DNA of 64,000 bases from positions 29,079,315-29,143,314 of the forward strand of contig NC_133232.1 of assembly GCF_040436345.1 (NCBI RefSeq). The letters run 5' to 3'. Under the pieces are notes generated by a model. It had not been told where the DNA came from. It did no database searches and saw nothing but the letters and a program-made list of their open reading frames with translations. Source of the DNA: Pagrus major. Its lineage: Eukaryota > Chordata > Actinopteri > Spariformes > Sparidae. This document shows, one piece after another, positions 23,351 to 36,100 of the stretch (position 1 is the first letter of the stretch; every line of letters starts with the position of its first letter). Made by a program: the position numbers and the translations under genes.

Positions 23351-24742
23351 AGACAATATTTCATTTCAGAGACAAAACCGTTTGCAGTCGTGTGTGTGGT
23401 TCGGCGCGGGTGTCTTACTCTTGTGTTTTGTGTTTTGAGTTGTGGGGGCTTTTACGTGTCTGCGTCCAGGTGCCTGTTGCTCATAATCTGTCCATGGACA
23501 CGGTGTTAACACAGTTGGCAGGGTGGAGTGTGTTTGTGTGTGTGTGTGAAAGCGTAGTAATGAAATCTGCATGATTCTTCTTGTGTTGTTTGTGTGTCTG
23601 TGTTTGTGTGTGGGATGTGTCTCTGTGTGTGTGTGTGTGTGTGTGCAGGGTGTGGGTGTTTACATTGGAGAGCGTGTGTTTGAGTGTGGCATTGCCCACA
23701 CAGACACTGAGTGGGAGGAGTGTTTGGGGTGGCAGAGGGGAGTCTTGGAGCGCCTGGGCCTCATTTTTTTTCCTTCTCTCTGGCACCTTTGCTCCGGTAT
23801 GATCTCATTTCTGGGCAAGCCGTGCCCTGCAGGCCACAGCGGGGAAGGCGTGGGACCGGAAGAGGGGATACGAAGGCCCGGAGCGCAGACAGAACAAAAA
23901 TGGTGGACACACCTTATGAAATCCTGCTCTGTCCCTCAGTCTGAGGCCATGATGGAGGAGCAATCTAATTCCCTTTGATCTCCTCCTATTGCATTACAAA
24001 AAGCTCTCACGCCTCCCCCCTCCACTACACCACAATGCAGGTATTATATTTATGAATGAAAGAGCGAGCTGGAGTGTCATTTCCCTCCACCCACACCCCC
24101 CCGGACACTGATGTTAGTTCATTAACCCAAAGAGCGGACAGTGGAATCTGTAGGACATCAAAAACAGGCTGCACAATACGAAGAGGGCCGGGTGATTAGG
24201 GGAGTGTAAATTAGTGAGGGCATGAGGCAGGAAATGGCTCTCTCCTCTGGTTATATATAAATATATACGGAGAGAGGCTGAGCAGAGGCAGAGGACAATT
24301 ACACAATACTACATAAACAATCACGTCAGTGAGCAACAACAGCCACGACACATCTGAGTTTGAATTCAATGCCTGCTGGCTGTTACAGACTCATAATTAC
24401 AAAGACTTTGTGATGCAAATCATGTTACAAACTCTTTCCATGGCAACATCTCTGCGCGTAAACTAGAGGTAGACTCCGACATCTCTCTCTATAAGAACAT
24501 GAAACATACAGCCTGGAATAAATATCTTATTGAATCAAAATTTACTTTGGAGATGGTGTTTGTACCGCAAACATTATTTCTAAAACAACTAAATCAAAAA
24601 ACCACTTATCTAGGTAACCAACAGGAGAATCTTAATGTTGTGATATTTTAATTACTACTGCTAACATACAGTATGAGGCAAATCTCCAGTATAACCCGTA
24701 ATCTGATGATAAACAGGTCTTGAACTAATACTAGGTTTTGCA
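23351..24742. other. Intergenic, no gene recognised
   Basis: The stretch holds a TG tract (about 23622-23645) and TATATAAATATATA at 24255. ORFs over the TG tract are low-complexity. No exon, RNA gene or clear transposon is recognised. Confidence 0.4.
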
Positions 24743-25290
24743 AAATGACTACAAAAAGATGTAAAATAACCAAAAAAGATGAAAAATGTCCACAGAGACA
24801 CACGAAACAACTACAAAGATATGCAAGACGACCACAAAAAGACACAATACAACCACAAAAAGAGGCAAAACTACCAAAAAGGGACGCAAAATTACCACAA
24901 AGAGAAGCAAATGACCAAAAACGGACTCAAAACTACCACAAAGAGACACAAAACAACCACAAAGAGACACAAAACAACCACAAAGAGACGCAAAACGACC
25001 ACAAAGAGGCACAAAACGACCACAAAAAGATGCAAAACAACCACAAAAAGATGCAAAACAACCACAAAGAGACACACAACAACCACAAAGAGACACAAAA
25101 TGACCACAAAGAGACACAAAACAACCACAAAGAGACACAAAACAACCACAAAAAGATGCAAAACAACCACAAAAAGATGCAAAACAACCACAAAGAGACA
25201 CAAAACAACCACAAAGAGACACAAAACAACCACAAAAAGATGCAAAACAACCACAAAGAGACGTAAAACGACCACAATGAAACACAAAAA
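24743..25290. repeat. Regular 21-bp minisatellite, array B
   Basis: About 26 head-to-tail units of CCACAAAGAGACACAAAACA(A), with an alternating variant CCACAAAAAGATGCAAAACA(A). The core (24930-25280) is highly homogeneous, unlike array A. It yields (TTKRHKT)n or VVVLCLF-type frames on the two strands, which are artefacts of the 21-nt period. Confidence 0.95.
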
Positions 25291-25435
25291 AACCCACCTT
25301 TTTTCTTTTATATTTGTTTGTTTGTTTGTTTTGTTTTATTCCTATACACACACCTTGTTTGTTACGGCACAATTACATTGTTTTGTTACAAAACAAAACA
25401 AATGTGAAGCTGCTGCTGGTGTTATAGAAAGAGTC

Positions 25436-25560
25436 AGGATTCACCAAAGTATTTAGGGTTCATCTTCTGGGGATCATACTTATCTGTACAAAATCTCATG
25501 CTAATCAATCCAATAGTTGGATCCATCCAGTCCAATAGGACCAAATAACCGGCGCCATCA
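25436..25560 (-). repeat. Dispersed fish repeat (CTGAAATATCTC family) fragment
   Basis: The sequence 'GGGTTCATCTTCTGGGGATC... TCTGTACAAAATCTCATGC... CAATCCAATAGTTGGAT' is the reverse complement of a widely dispersed fish repeat as I recall it. A related piece lies at 62080-62215. Confidence 0.5.
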
Positions 25561-28500
25561 GAATGGCTAAAAAACAGGAGGCCTTGACATTTAAATCTGA
25601 TGACATAATGAGTTTTTATTGGATTTTCTATCATTTAGAAATAAATCCTGCAGGATTTCCTTCCTCTTCTTTTAAATATGAACATTCGTCAGGCCTCCAG
25701 TGACCCGCACAGACCACACAGGAGCTTACATGTGATACGCTCTCTAAAGCGTCCTCCCCGTAACACAACAGCAGACGCTTCTTGTTAGCTCTGGAAATAA
25801 TTAGCTTATCAGTCTGGTCCAATTACAGGTTCAACTGCTGGGCATGTTCATTACTGCGGGTCAGCGTAATCTCCACCAACACCCTGGGAGTTTAGCCCAG
25901 GGTATCTCAGCGAGCAGGATACTTGGTCACATGTCAGTGATTGTTAACAAGAGTGTAATTAAAAACACAACCATGCAGGTGTGCCAGGACGTCTGCACAC
26001 TGCATGTTCCCTTTGTGGAGGTTCAGGTTCACTTCACAACGTCTTCATCTTTCTCTGTCATTCAAACAAACTAAACTTCAGCTGACAAACAGCATTGCAT
26101 GAGAGCCTTGGATGGATTTATATAAGGCTCTATCTAGACCTTATCCATGCCTACTCTACCTTCAATTTTCTTTACCCATTGCGTAAATGTGGTTACCAAG
26201 AAACGACAACGTGTTGCTATGGGTGTGTGGGTGTACAGCAGCAAAAGGGACCTATGCTGAAAAGACATTCAGCCCTGAGAAAATAACAGAGATGGAAAAA
26301 CTTAAGATATGTGTGAGCGGCAGGGAGCAGAAGCTGGAGAGGGATTTTGTGAATCACAGAACAGAAGCTGATTGTGAAACAGATATTTGGGCTGTGACTT
26401 CAGGCTAAAATGCGGCCTGCTGAAAAAATCAGCTCGCTGTGGATTCAGCAGGCAGAACAGCGTCATCCTGAGTAAAAACATCAGAGGAGGAGGAAGCACT
26501 CAGATCCTTTACTGAAGTAAAAGTCTCATAACAACGATGTGAAAACACTTTGAGTTCCTGGAGGGAAACATTGTTTTTCACTTTGACACGTCATGGCTTT
26601 TCCTTGTTTGATGACAATTGCTTTTTCATCGTCTGTAGTCTGTTTTATAATTTCATTTACAAAACTTAAGTTATTTATCTGGAAACAGGCTCAGAAAAAC
26701 AGCCTTATAGTTTTATTACTCACATCCTCCTGCTGTATTTGTGTGTATGAATAGTAAAAGAACATAAAACTGTCCTGTAAAAAACCTTTTGAGTCATTAT
26801 CACTAAAGATCTGCTGACGTATTTCATATATTTTTAGGTTCCTGCCAGCTTTGTACTTTTGTTAGACTGACAAATGAGATGACGACGTAATTTTTTTAAG
26901 AATTAATTTGTTGAAAGTCAAAATCAACCCAATCAACCGACCCCAAATCAGGACTCTGGTGGTTTAAACATGATCTTAAAGTGAAGAAGTTTCAGTTTCC
27001 CACTGCACGAAATGAGACATTACTTCTGTTTGTGTCCTCAGAGATCTTTGCTGTAAAATGTGGTTAAATAAAACAAATATCAATATGTTCTATGTATGTG
27101 ATTGATACTGACAGAACATTTTCTACAAAATCTCATTTATTTAATTGGAGTTTCATAACTTTTGTCAGAAGTTTGAAGTTTTGTTTTTGTTCACTTGTAG
27201 CTGATATGACTTTGTATCCTTACTCAAAACTGTTCACTCAGTTTGTGGCGAAGAGAAAATGTAGCGGATGTAGCTACTAGCTGCCATTAGCTAATTAGCT
27301 CTAGTAGCCGTGAAGCTAGATGTCCTATTAGCTGACTGGAATTTGCCTGGATGGTTGTATGTTTCTTGGATCGTTCTTGGACACCGAGCTGGGACTGAAC
27401 GCAGCCTCCAGGACCGACTGAGGTCAGTTTGACAACAGGGGATACAGTACAGAGGCGATTTACAGCAGCTTTGACCAGGACAATGACTCCAGGGACGAGA
27501 AGACATGGCAGGCGTGCAGCAGGAGAGGAGTGAGAGAGAGATAGACTTGGTGATTGTGGAGAAACTTGAATCAGAAGGTCTACAGCTGTATTTTTCTGTT
27601 TAGTACGGAAAACATGTATAACTCGTCACTCCCATTCAGAAAATATGGGTGCTATCAGACTGGGGCTAGCTGGTTAGCATACTAATGTCATCTCTACATA
27701 AAAATACGTAGACTTCCCCGACATAATGTCAACACTGTTGTTTCTCCACACTCAGTTAACGTTAGTTCATTTTTTTGTTTTAAAATATCTTATAAATTGT
27801 TCCTTTAAAGTGCAGAACGCCCCCCCGTCTGACTTATATTTCACATTTTATAATATAGCATTATTATCACTGATGTAATGTACAGAAACACTTCAACGTT
27901 GTGGTTATTTAAACAACTGTATGTACTTTTAAGTAGTTAAATGAAATATATTTAATAATCTGACCATATGTTTTGTTTGTAAAGTCTAAATCTGCTAACT
28001 AACTGCTGTCCGATAAATGTGGTGGAGAAATCAAAGCAACATTTCCCTCTGAAATGAAGCAGAAAATAGAAATACTCCTCTCATCTGCCCGAATAACTCT
28101 TTACAACAACAATCAGGTGTCTAAAAAACATCCCAACCTGCTTATTGTGGCAATTCCTACTTAGTTTTTTATCAACAAACCAATATGATAATAATATCCT
28201 GAAAAATGGGGCTTGTCTATAACCTGTTACCTGTTTTCCAGCTTGTTGACACCATACAGGTCTTGTTTGTTTTTTCATGTATTTTTGGAGCGCTATAGAT
28301 AGAAAACCAGCTTTAATTGGAAGAAACGAACAAGCCACAGCTGACAGGTAACTGACCCCGTCCATTTATGAATCAGCCCGGAGTGAACGATTGCTCAGGA
28401 CCGTAGACAACATAGAAGAGGGAAGACAAAATGCAGTAATGGCAGTTATGAGAGGTGAGTCACGTGACTGTTATCAAAATGTTCGGTCAATGGAGATGTA

Positions 28501-30064
28501 TTTTGAGCAAGGACAGCAACGGAAAAGAGGACAAGTAGACCGAGTCTAAGAAAAGGTACAAATGTGGTTCATTGGTGGATCTGAAGCCCATTCAGCACAT
28601 CTGCTCCTCCCTCACTCTCATCAACCCACTCTCTGCTTTTGTTATGCAACACCTCGCTCTGTCAGCTCACCTTGAACACACGTCTGGATAATACACATTA
28701 AGATTAAGGCTTAAAAAAAAAAAAAAAAAAAAAGTAAAATGTTCCCTGTACATCTTCTCCAGCGTCTTTGTCCTTTGATCCGTGCTCGACCTTTTTGTCT
28801 GGCAAAATGAGGCTGAGAGGTAATCGAGGGGAGAAACGGGAGGGGAGAGAGGGAGAAAAAAAAAAAAAGAAAAGGTAGAGAGGGAGTCTCAATGAAAAGA
28901 TCTGCTGCTAGGAGGTCTCTCGTGATATAACACATCTACATCACGTCGTCGCCATGGCAACCCCGCATCAGCACCAACTTACTGTGGGGAGAAAGAGTCA
29001 GTGTCTGCGCTGGTATGTCACAGTACAGTACTCAAAAAAAAAGACACATTTTTATAGACAAACAGCAAATGTTAAAATTAATACTTTTCTTGTATTCAAA
29101 CATTGTTTTCCCTGACAAACTTATACAGCTCTTATCCTTGAGCACAAACACAATCTCGTACAGTATAATGACGCCTCCTCTCCATAGAAATCTCTCGGCT
29201 ATTTATTGCCCCATGTATATTTTCAGGGACCTTGGGCAGACAGAGGACTGTGAGCACAACTAAAGAGCTCCGGAGAAAAAAAACTTCTGCCCTCTGTTCC
29301 CTGCCTGCTAAAAATAAACTGGATATTGAAAAGCAAAGAGAAAAGGTACAAGGCTACCAGCTCACAAAGCCACACCACGAGAGGGAGGAAGGGAGTGATG
29401 GATAAAGGCGGGAGGTGAGGAGCAGGGTTGTGCGTGGGTGTTTGTATGGTTCGTATTCACAGGTTTGACTGTCGACGGATCTGACAGGCTTCAAATCAGA
29501 GTGACATGTAGTCAGGAGCCGTTTGAATGCGAAGTGAGACATGTTAAGATTACGTGAGGATACTGTCGACATTGTGGGAGCATTCTTCTACTTTTTATGT
29601 GAATTTGACTGAATTTGGTCGACATCCACAGACGCGTGCCATTAAAATGATATTTTGTCAATCTTTGTGGTGCTGGTTATATATTTAGAGACTCAATCTG
29701 AGGCCCAAACGGTGAATCTTACATTTTCTACACAACCTGTCCTGTTGTTGGGTAATGAGGGGGAGTAGATAATGACTGAATTTTCCTGTTTGGGTAAACT
29801 TTTCCTTCAGTCCTGTTCATGGAGGCCCCCCGCCCTGCATATTTTAGAGGTTTAGTAGTTTAGAAGTAAAAAAAAACTTTAGGTGGACATTGGAAAAAGA
29901 CAGAAAAAGTGTGACATCACGGAGGCCTCGGGGGTCTTGTGTACCATGACCATTTCTCTCTTTTCCCCTCATTTCCTGTCCCTGTCTTTACCGTGTACCA
30001 TGAGGAATACAAGGAACTTAAAAAAGTAGAAAGGGTCATTACGCCACTGAATCTTGCTTTGGTG
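25561..30064. other. Intergenic, TE debris, no gene recognised
   Basis: Contents: a hAT-like end fragment (about 26486-26530, CACTCAGATCCTTTACTGAA), a TAGCT-rich segment (27260-27330), an A run (28711-28731) and a fragment at about 29758-29812 that resembles one end of the 15194/55797 repeat. No coding exon is recognised. Confidence 0.4.
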
Positions 30065-30480
30065 TCAGACAGCTGCGTTGAAGTCAATAGGAAATGCATG
30101 TGCAAGAAACACACTAAAACTGAACATATCTACGTCAGATGACTTCTGATGAAGAAAAGCCTCCAGAAAATGAACACACACACACTGAAGAGAGAAGGTT
30201 AACAAGTGATTTATTTTATCGATACATTGTTCAGCCCTCAATTTTGTTTTGGAAAGGCTCCTTTTCGCAACATAACTGCAGTTTAATCAGCAATATTTGG
30301 TCGGACCTGCCCCGTTTGGTCAGGATATTGTCAGCCCTGTCAATCATTTGGTCATTAACCTCCTCCCTGGAGTGTCTTCTGTAATTTTCTGGAGGCATTT
30401 CTTCATCAGAAGTCATGCAACGTAGATATGTTAGGTTTTAGTGTGTTTCTCCATGCATCTCCCATTGACTTCATCTGTCA
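30065..30480. mobile_element. Foldback element with long inverted arms
   Basis: The arm 30078-30230 and the arm 30325-30470 are inverted copies: for example ACATATCTACG then TGACTTCTGATGAAGAAA and GCCTCCAGAAAAT occur on the + strand near 30123-30170 and on the - strand near 30380-30440. AAACACACTAAAAC and GAAGTCAAT extend the match outward. About 100 bp of loop separates the arms. Mirror ORFs beginning MTSDEE on both strands are by-products. The exact ends and target duplication are not resolved. Confidence 0.75.
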
Positions 30481-31546
30481 ATAACATCATAAAATACAGA
30501 AAATCTCTTTAGGATATAAAAGTATATCAACTTTTAATCACCTGTTCTTATCTACATTGGTTCAGATCTACAATCTTTAGTGCCTGTCACACCTCCATCA
30601 TCTTCCTGATTCTTGAATTGTCTATTAAAATCTCTATTTCTATTTATTAACTCATGTTTATTCAACAGGGATGATCTATTCTCGGGAGAAACAGTGCAAC
30701 AGATGTAACGCACAGTGTATCTGTATCAGTACATCAACCCTGGTTCGCCTTCTGAATCCAGGTTAATAAATAAAACAGTGTATTATGTGTGTTTATTCAC
30801 GTATGTGACAGTCTCCTCACTCTCGCTGTTAACGTGCGATTATTCAGACTTCACACACACTGATGTCCATCTCCGTCCCCCCTCCACCTTCTCCCTGTCC
30901 CTAAATTTCTGCCTGCTCTCCCTCCTCACCGCTCCTCTTTACTACTCCGCATCCTCTCTCCGGCTCCCGCTCCGGTGCGGGAGTGGGAGGTGTTGCTAAG
31001 CGACAGATTAGCTCCTTCCTTTCAAGAAGCAGAGCGCAGACCTCGACTCTCTGGGTGTAAAAATAAACAGGAAAAAAGGAGGAGAGGCTGTCTTAGAGGG
31101 GGAAAAGGGACAAGTATCTTTCACCTCTGGCGTGAGAACCTTGAATTTTACAACCTCCATCCCCCCCTCCTGGCCTTCAGCCTCTTTCACCCCCCTCCTC
31201 TCCTGCACCCTTCACCCTGAAGTGGTCCAGAAATAATTCACTTATTTATGGGCCCCCATTTACATCTGAGATAAACACATTGTACCACTCATCGTCAGCA
31301 TAAGTGTTGACATTTTATCTGTAATAAAGCTTCATCTCGCCGCACTGACGGATGATCTGTCCTCTCTGTTCCCTCCGATGATGACTAAGGTTGTGGAGGA
31401 ACACGCTGCTCGTCCCTCATCGGCAGTTTCAGTCTGCCAACGACCGAAGCTGTGAAAGTCACACCTGTTGGCCACTGCTGCTGAAAAATGTGTGTGTGTG
31501 TGTGAACAGAAAGAGCCAGAATACTCCTGCGCTTTGTACATCTGCT

Positions 31547-31548
<2 letters not shown>
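30481..31548. other. Intergenic, no gene recognised
   Basis: Pyrimidine-rich stretches (30870-30975, 31150-31215) and otherwise unremarkable sequence. No exon is recognised. Confidence 0.4.

Positions 31549-31600
<52 letters not shown>
31549..31600. repeat. (GT)n microsatellite
   Basis: About 25 uninterrupted GT units, ending in GCGTGG. Confidence 0.95.
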
Positions 31601-31603
<3 letters not shown>

Positions 31604-31800
31604 GAGGACAGGGACGGAGTGTAAGTGTTGAGTGAATGAGTGTGTAACCGTGTGAATAACTGAGCGATGGCGGCGGTGAGAAATGAAATGAGTGTAATGT
31701 TCATGAGTGAGTGAATGTGAGAGGTCGAGAAAGGTAACATGAGGGTGAGTGAGTGAGTGAGGAGGGGAAGGTGATGTGACCACGAGCAGGAGACGACATT

Positions 31801-32220
31801 AAAGCAACGTTATGCAACTTCTTTACCTTAAAATAACAGCTTTAAAATCTTATTGATGGTACAGTGTCTAACCCTGGCCCCAGGAAGAGCGCCAGGATTT
31901 GAACTGGGGCCCAAAAAGACTTCGTCGGATGAGCTAACATGAGAGAAGAAGCATCTCTAAAGCGGTGGATAAATCTTTCTGAGCGAAATGACTCGTTTCA
32001 CTGTCATAATTTGAGCCATTCGGTCCAAAATCCTTCGGAAAGTCTAGAAGAGCCGCATGGTTAAATTATTTTATCCCCATTCAAGTTAGCCAGGAGCCAG
32101 GAGTTTTGTTTGTAGTTAGCACCTACATTACGATTTGTATTTACGACAGTGGTGTTGCACTCAGAAACTGTGGAGGGCATCAAATCACACAAAACGTCAA
32201 TTTCTACTTAATGTTGCTTT
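31801..32220. mobile_element. MITE-like element, TIR AAAGCAACRTTA
   Basis: The left end is AAAGCAACGTTATGC and the right end in reverse complement is AAAGCAACATTAAGT. Pieces of the same family recur at 50990-51110 (CCTTAAAATAACAGCTTCAA... GATGGTACAGTGTCT) and near 63345 (ACAGTGGTGTTGCAATCAGAAAC). No ORF of note. Confidence 0.6.
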
Positions 32221-32293
32221 ACAGCCTCCTCCAGTCAGTGTTCCTTCCTGTCTAACAAAGAATGGAGGCCTGGTTACTAGTCATATGTAGTTA

Positions 32294-32506
32294 TTACCAT
32301 CGCAACCAGACTGCTGCTCTTGCAAAATCAACATCACTACCACGGGTCAGCTCCTCACCCACACATTCTGATTTGGGTTCAGAGTCATCAGCGAGGATCT
32401 GTTTCTCCAACAAACAAGTGACCACGGCCGGTTTTATTGCATCTTTCCTACCTCCTGCTGTCACTGCGATGCCAAACTGCTGAGCAATTTGCAGTAGATC
32501 TGCCTT
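32294..32506 (-). pseudogene. Gypsy-type gag N-terminal remnant
   Basis: On the - strand the frame KADLLQIAQQFGIAVTAG, then a run containing RKDAIKPAVVTCLLEKQIL, ends at the stop at 32294-32296. This resembles the N-terminal SAP-like region of gag in fish Gypsy retrotransposons as I recall it. An in-frame stop precedes it (32507-32509), and the recognisable start region is frame-disturbed. It follows the LTR and primer-binding site in the correct order, so it is the 5' stub of a truncated, dead retroelement. Confidence 0.6.
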
Positions 32507-32605
32507 TTAACACGAGTTGAGTGTGTGAGTTTGTGCAGTAAACAAACTATTCTACAATGCAAAAGCGAACAACAAAATACCTGCAAAACAGGTTTATTTC
32601 AATAT

Positions 32606-32623
32606 CCCGGACGAGCCTCCAAA
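32606..32623 (-). other. Primer-binding site matching tRNA-Pro
   Basis: On the - strand TGGAGGCTCGTCCGGGAT follows the LTR end directly. It differs at one position from the tRNA-Pro primer-binding site known from murine gammaretroviruses. It fixes the - orientation of the element. Confidence 0.7.
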
Positions 32624-32624
32624 T

Positions 32625-33107
32625 GTTACGTTTCCCCCTAGAAAACAAAACCTGAAGGACCTGAAGGGGTCGCAGGTTGGGAAACTAACAAAGCTCTGCA
32701 CAAATCACAAAAGGGTCGAAACAAGCTGGTCCCTCGGTGTCTAAAAAGGTGGTGGTGTGAATAAAACACACAGCCGCACACTAAATCTATCAAACTGATG
32801 GACAAACAAAAGGAATGGATCGAAAAACCAAAAGTGAAGTGGGACTCACTGAACAGCGGGGGAAACAAAATGTATGGAAATTGGCCAAAGAAAAAAAATC
32901 TCAAACACTCAACTCAGCCAACTGATGGTGTCGACTCCCTGAAGACACACAACCAACTGAGCAGGCGAACTGCAACCCACCTTATATAGTCTCCCAGCTG
33001 ACTGATCGCAGCCAGCTGAGGGAGAACATCACAGGTGCACCCAATAACTCCTGATGACCTGTGACCTCGATCAGGACCTTTGGGGGCATCTCCGTCCATA
33101 ACAGCAT
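32625..33107 (-). mobile_element. LTR of a Gypsy-type retroelement
   Basis: On the - strand it begins TGTTATGGACGG and ends GGAAACGTAACA (TG...CA). A TATA box (CTATATAAGG) lies about 120 bp inside, as expected for U3. A primer-binding site and gag stub follow. No matching second LTR is seen in the window, and no 5-bp target duplication is visible, consistent with a truncated copy. Confidence 0.65.
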
Positions 33108-36100
33108 GGACCAGCAGCATGAATGTTAGCAGGGGTAGTGATCGCTGTCACTTAAACAGAGGCAAAGAGAGCCAATCTGCTTTTTAACCCTACTATAGTA
33201 TAGTATGTAGTATATAGTCCATGTTAGCAACAGCTGAAATTTAGTGACTTTGAGCACAAAATTAAGTTACTTGTCAAAAAATATTTGGCTCATCAACATT
33301 GTCAACAGGACTCATATGAAATATCATACAAATATCAAAATACACTGGAGGGGGACTTTAATGAGTGAATGTGAGGATAAGTGAGAGACTGTGTGAGAAA
33401 TCTGTGTGATGAGTGAAGGCTGCACTAAGAGAGAGCGTTCTTGTACTCATGCAACATGGAAAATTATCTTTTAAATTGACAAACATCACATGTGTGATTC
33501 GTGGCACAATTCAAACGCGAACAAAAAAGTAATTGTCTCCCTCCAGTCACTACCATACATATTTTTTTCAATAATTTTGGACCCCACAAACATTTTTTAA
33601 ATGATTAGTAATAATGTTTTCAAGGAGAAGAGATACTTTTATTCCGCACCTTTCTACAAGCTTTATATGTATTCTTTTTTAAAAATGATTTGTCGACGTT
33701 AAAATGTTTTAAAAACATTAAAAAAAAGCTTTTTTCATGTGTAAAGTAAACGTGGCACATGAAATTTCCTTCTTCACATGCGTATTACTCATTTCCACAA
33801 GCAATTGTTGTTCATATATGAATGAAAATTTCTGCATAATAAATTTACATTTTCAAAAGTAAATTACATTTCACGTGTACATTTTCACATGTCATGTTGA
33901 ATATAATATGAGCATGCTAACATTCAAAGCTAAGATAATGAAGAAGTCAACATTAAAACTTTGGTTCGACAGCGTGTGTTTCTGTGAGGACACTGTGCCT
34001 CAGTGCAGCCTCACAAATCTGCTGCAGACTCTCAGTTTCCATCCATTACTGACCGCTAGCTCGCCAGGCTAATTGCACTCTGTCTGACACTTCTTAATAC
34101 ATTACATTTGAACAAAATAACCAAACCAGACAGCTCACTTCCATTGAAAATGTACCAGACAGCCCCTGTGAATGAGTGACAGAAGTGAGGCAGTAAAAAA
34201 AAAAATGAATCAGCGAGTGGGAACATGAATGAATGAGTGCCTGACTTAATGTGTCTGGGTGAGTGTAGAGTAAAGAGGGTTATAAGACCAAATGAGCCTC
34301 CACATGAATATTGAGACAAACAGGAGTTTCTGGCACAAAGACGCTCAACTAATTGGATTCATTTGAGTCCATTTGCTGTCAGGGAGACGAGGCACTCATC
34401 CCTCCGACCCCTCGCTCTTCACCCATCCGCCTCTCCACAGCCATGTTCCTCTCTGCCACCCACCTATGATACCAACACAACCCCGTCTCATAATGGCACG
34501 GATTATCATGACAACCGCAACAATGGCAGCGCTTTAGACAAGAGAGTGTGTGTGGGACACCGGGACAGCTTAAGTACCTACGAGACTGCCGGGCTGGAAA
34601 AAAAACAAACAACTTTGAGTGTTTTTGTTCTGGGAGCTCCTGCATAAAGAGGTGTGCTATTTCTGTCTGCAGAAAGTCTACCTGCGCTGTGTTTTTATAA
34701 GGCAATCTCTGGATACACTACATCTTGAAGGAAAGTGGTGTGTGCTTGGTCACAAATCCAGAGAAAATGAGATTCACATGTGCAGCTGCAGACCCTCTGT
34801 TCAAACATCAGGGAATTGGCATTTTAAGCAGCATTTTAGGTTCAAACTCAAAGTTGTTTTTCGAGAGATCTTGTAAAGGAGGGTCTTCCTCAACACCTGG
34901 CCTCATGAGTAATTTTAAAATAGACAAACTTGGCATTTATTGATGAGATTAACTTCATTTTCAAAGTTATTTTAACTTCAACTGCACCATAAATGTTAAA
35001 AATGTTTTTTTTAAAATTTAAATTAAAACTCAGATTTTTTATTTTTTACGCTATTAATGATGTAATAACACAAACTCAGAAATATTATTATTTTTCCATA
35101 ACTGAATAAACAAGCTGTAGAAAGGTAGAAAGGTGGCAGGGTCCGCCACATATGAACAATGTCAAACAGTATGAAACTGTGTTGTCGAAGAGGTACAAAC
35201 TGAGAAATGAGATCCTGGTCCTCTGAGTCCTCTGGACCGCGTGGTTGAGATGTTTCTCTGCCCCACCAGGGAAACATCTACACTGAACTAGAACAAACCT
35301 CGACAGCAAGCTAGTATTGATTGCTTTTGCCCCTGCAAGCACACACACACACACACACACACAAACACAAACACAACCACAAGTGTACACAAGTTTGTCA
35401 CATCACTACAGATGCTTAGCCCACACAAGTGAAGAATTCAAGCTAGCCAGCTAATATTTCCAGAAAACTCTGACTCTTACTCAAAGAGCAGCCGTGTACA
35501 GTATCTCACTGTGTGTTAAAGTACTGTTGGACTTATCTGAAAAACTTTTTTGCAGGAAAATTCAATTCGTGAATGCAACAACCTTGAAACTCCTGAGAAA
35601 TTTGAGCTGAGTTGATGTCGTATGATGCTGAAACATGGCGGACGAAAGTAAACATGTATTGTGCTGTATAGTCACTGTATTGTTTCCTTTGCTCTTCCTG
35701 GTCACTCGAATACTGGAAACTGCAAAACAACTTCTTCTTGGCGTCCATGTCGCTCCCACATTCTGACATGATGCACACGAACACACCGAAGTCAGAAGAA
35801 CGACTTCCCTTCTCGGGAAATGGGACCTAAAATTCAATGAGGTGGCAAAAACAATGACACAGATAAAGTTGATGACTATAATAAATAAATCGTCAGACTA
35901 GGATGGTTTCCATCCTGGCACCAGTCCTCCTCGTGTCCAAGATCCAAATGAATCAAATCAAGGTAAGTGTTAATCCATTGGGCTTTATTAATCGTATGCA
36001 GAGATTTCCTACAGAAAGTGAACGGTTTTTGGCAGCTTTAATGTCCATTAGGAAAACCTGTCTTTTTCCAAGATGATAATTTAAAAGCTGAAATGTAATT

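Noticed and set aside
22500-25290. Regular ~21-bp repeats as a CRISPR array
   Set aside because: Units are contiguous with no unique spacers, and the setting is a vertebrate nuclear genome; it is a minisatellite.
24745-25456. Long ORFs on both strands (about 130-225 codons) over the minisatellite
   Set aside because: The period of 21 nt keeps frames open by default; the proteins are simple 7-residue repeats with no splice or start context.
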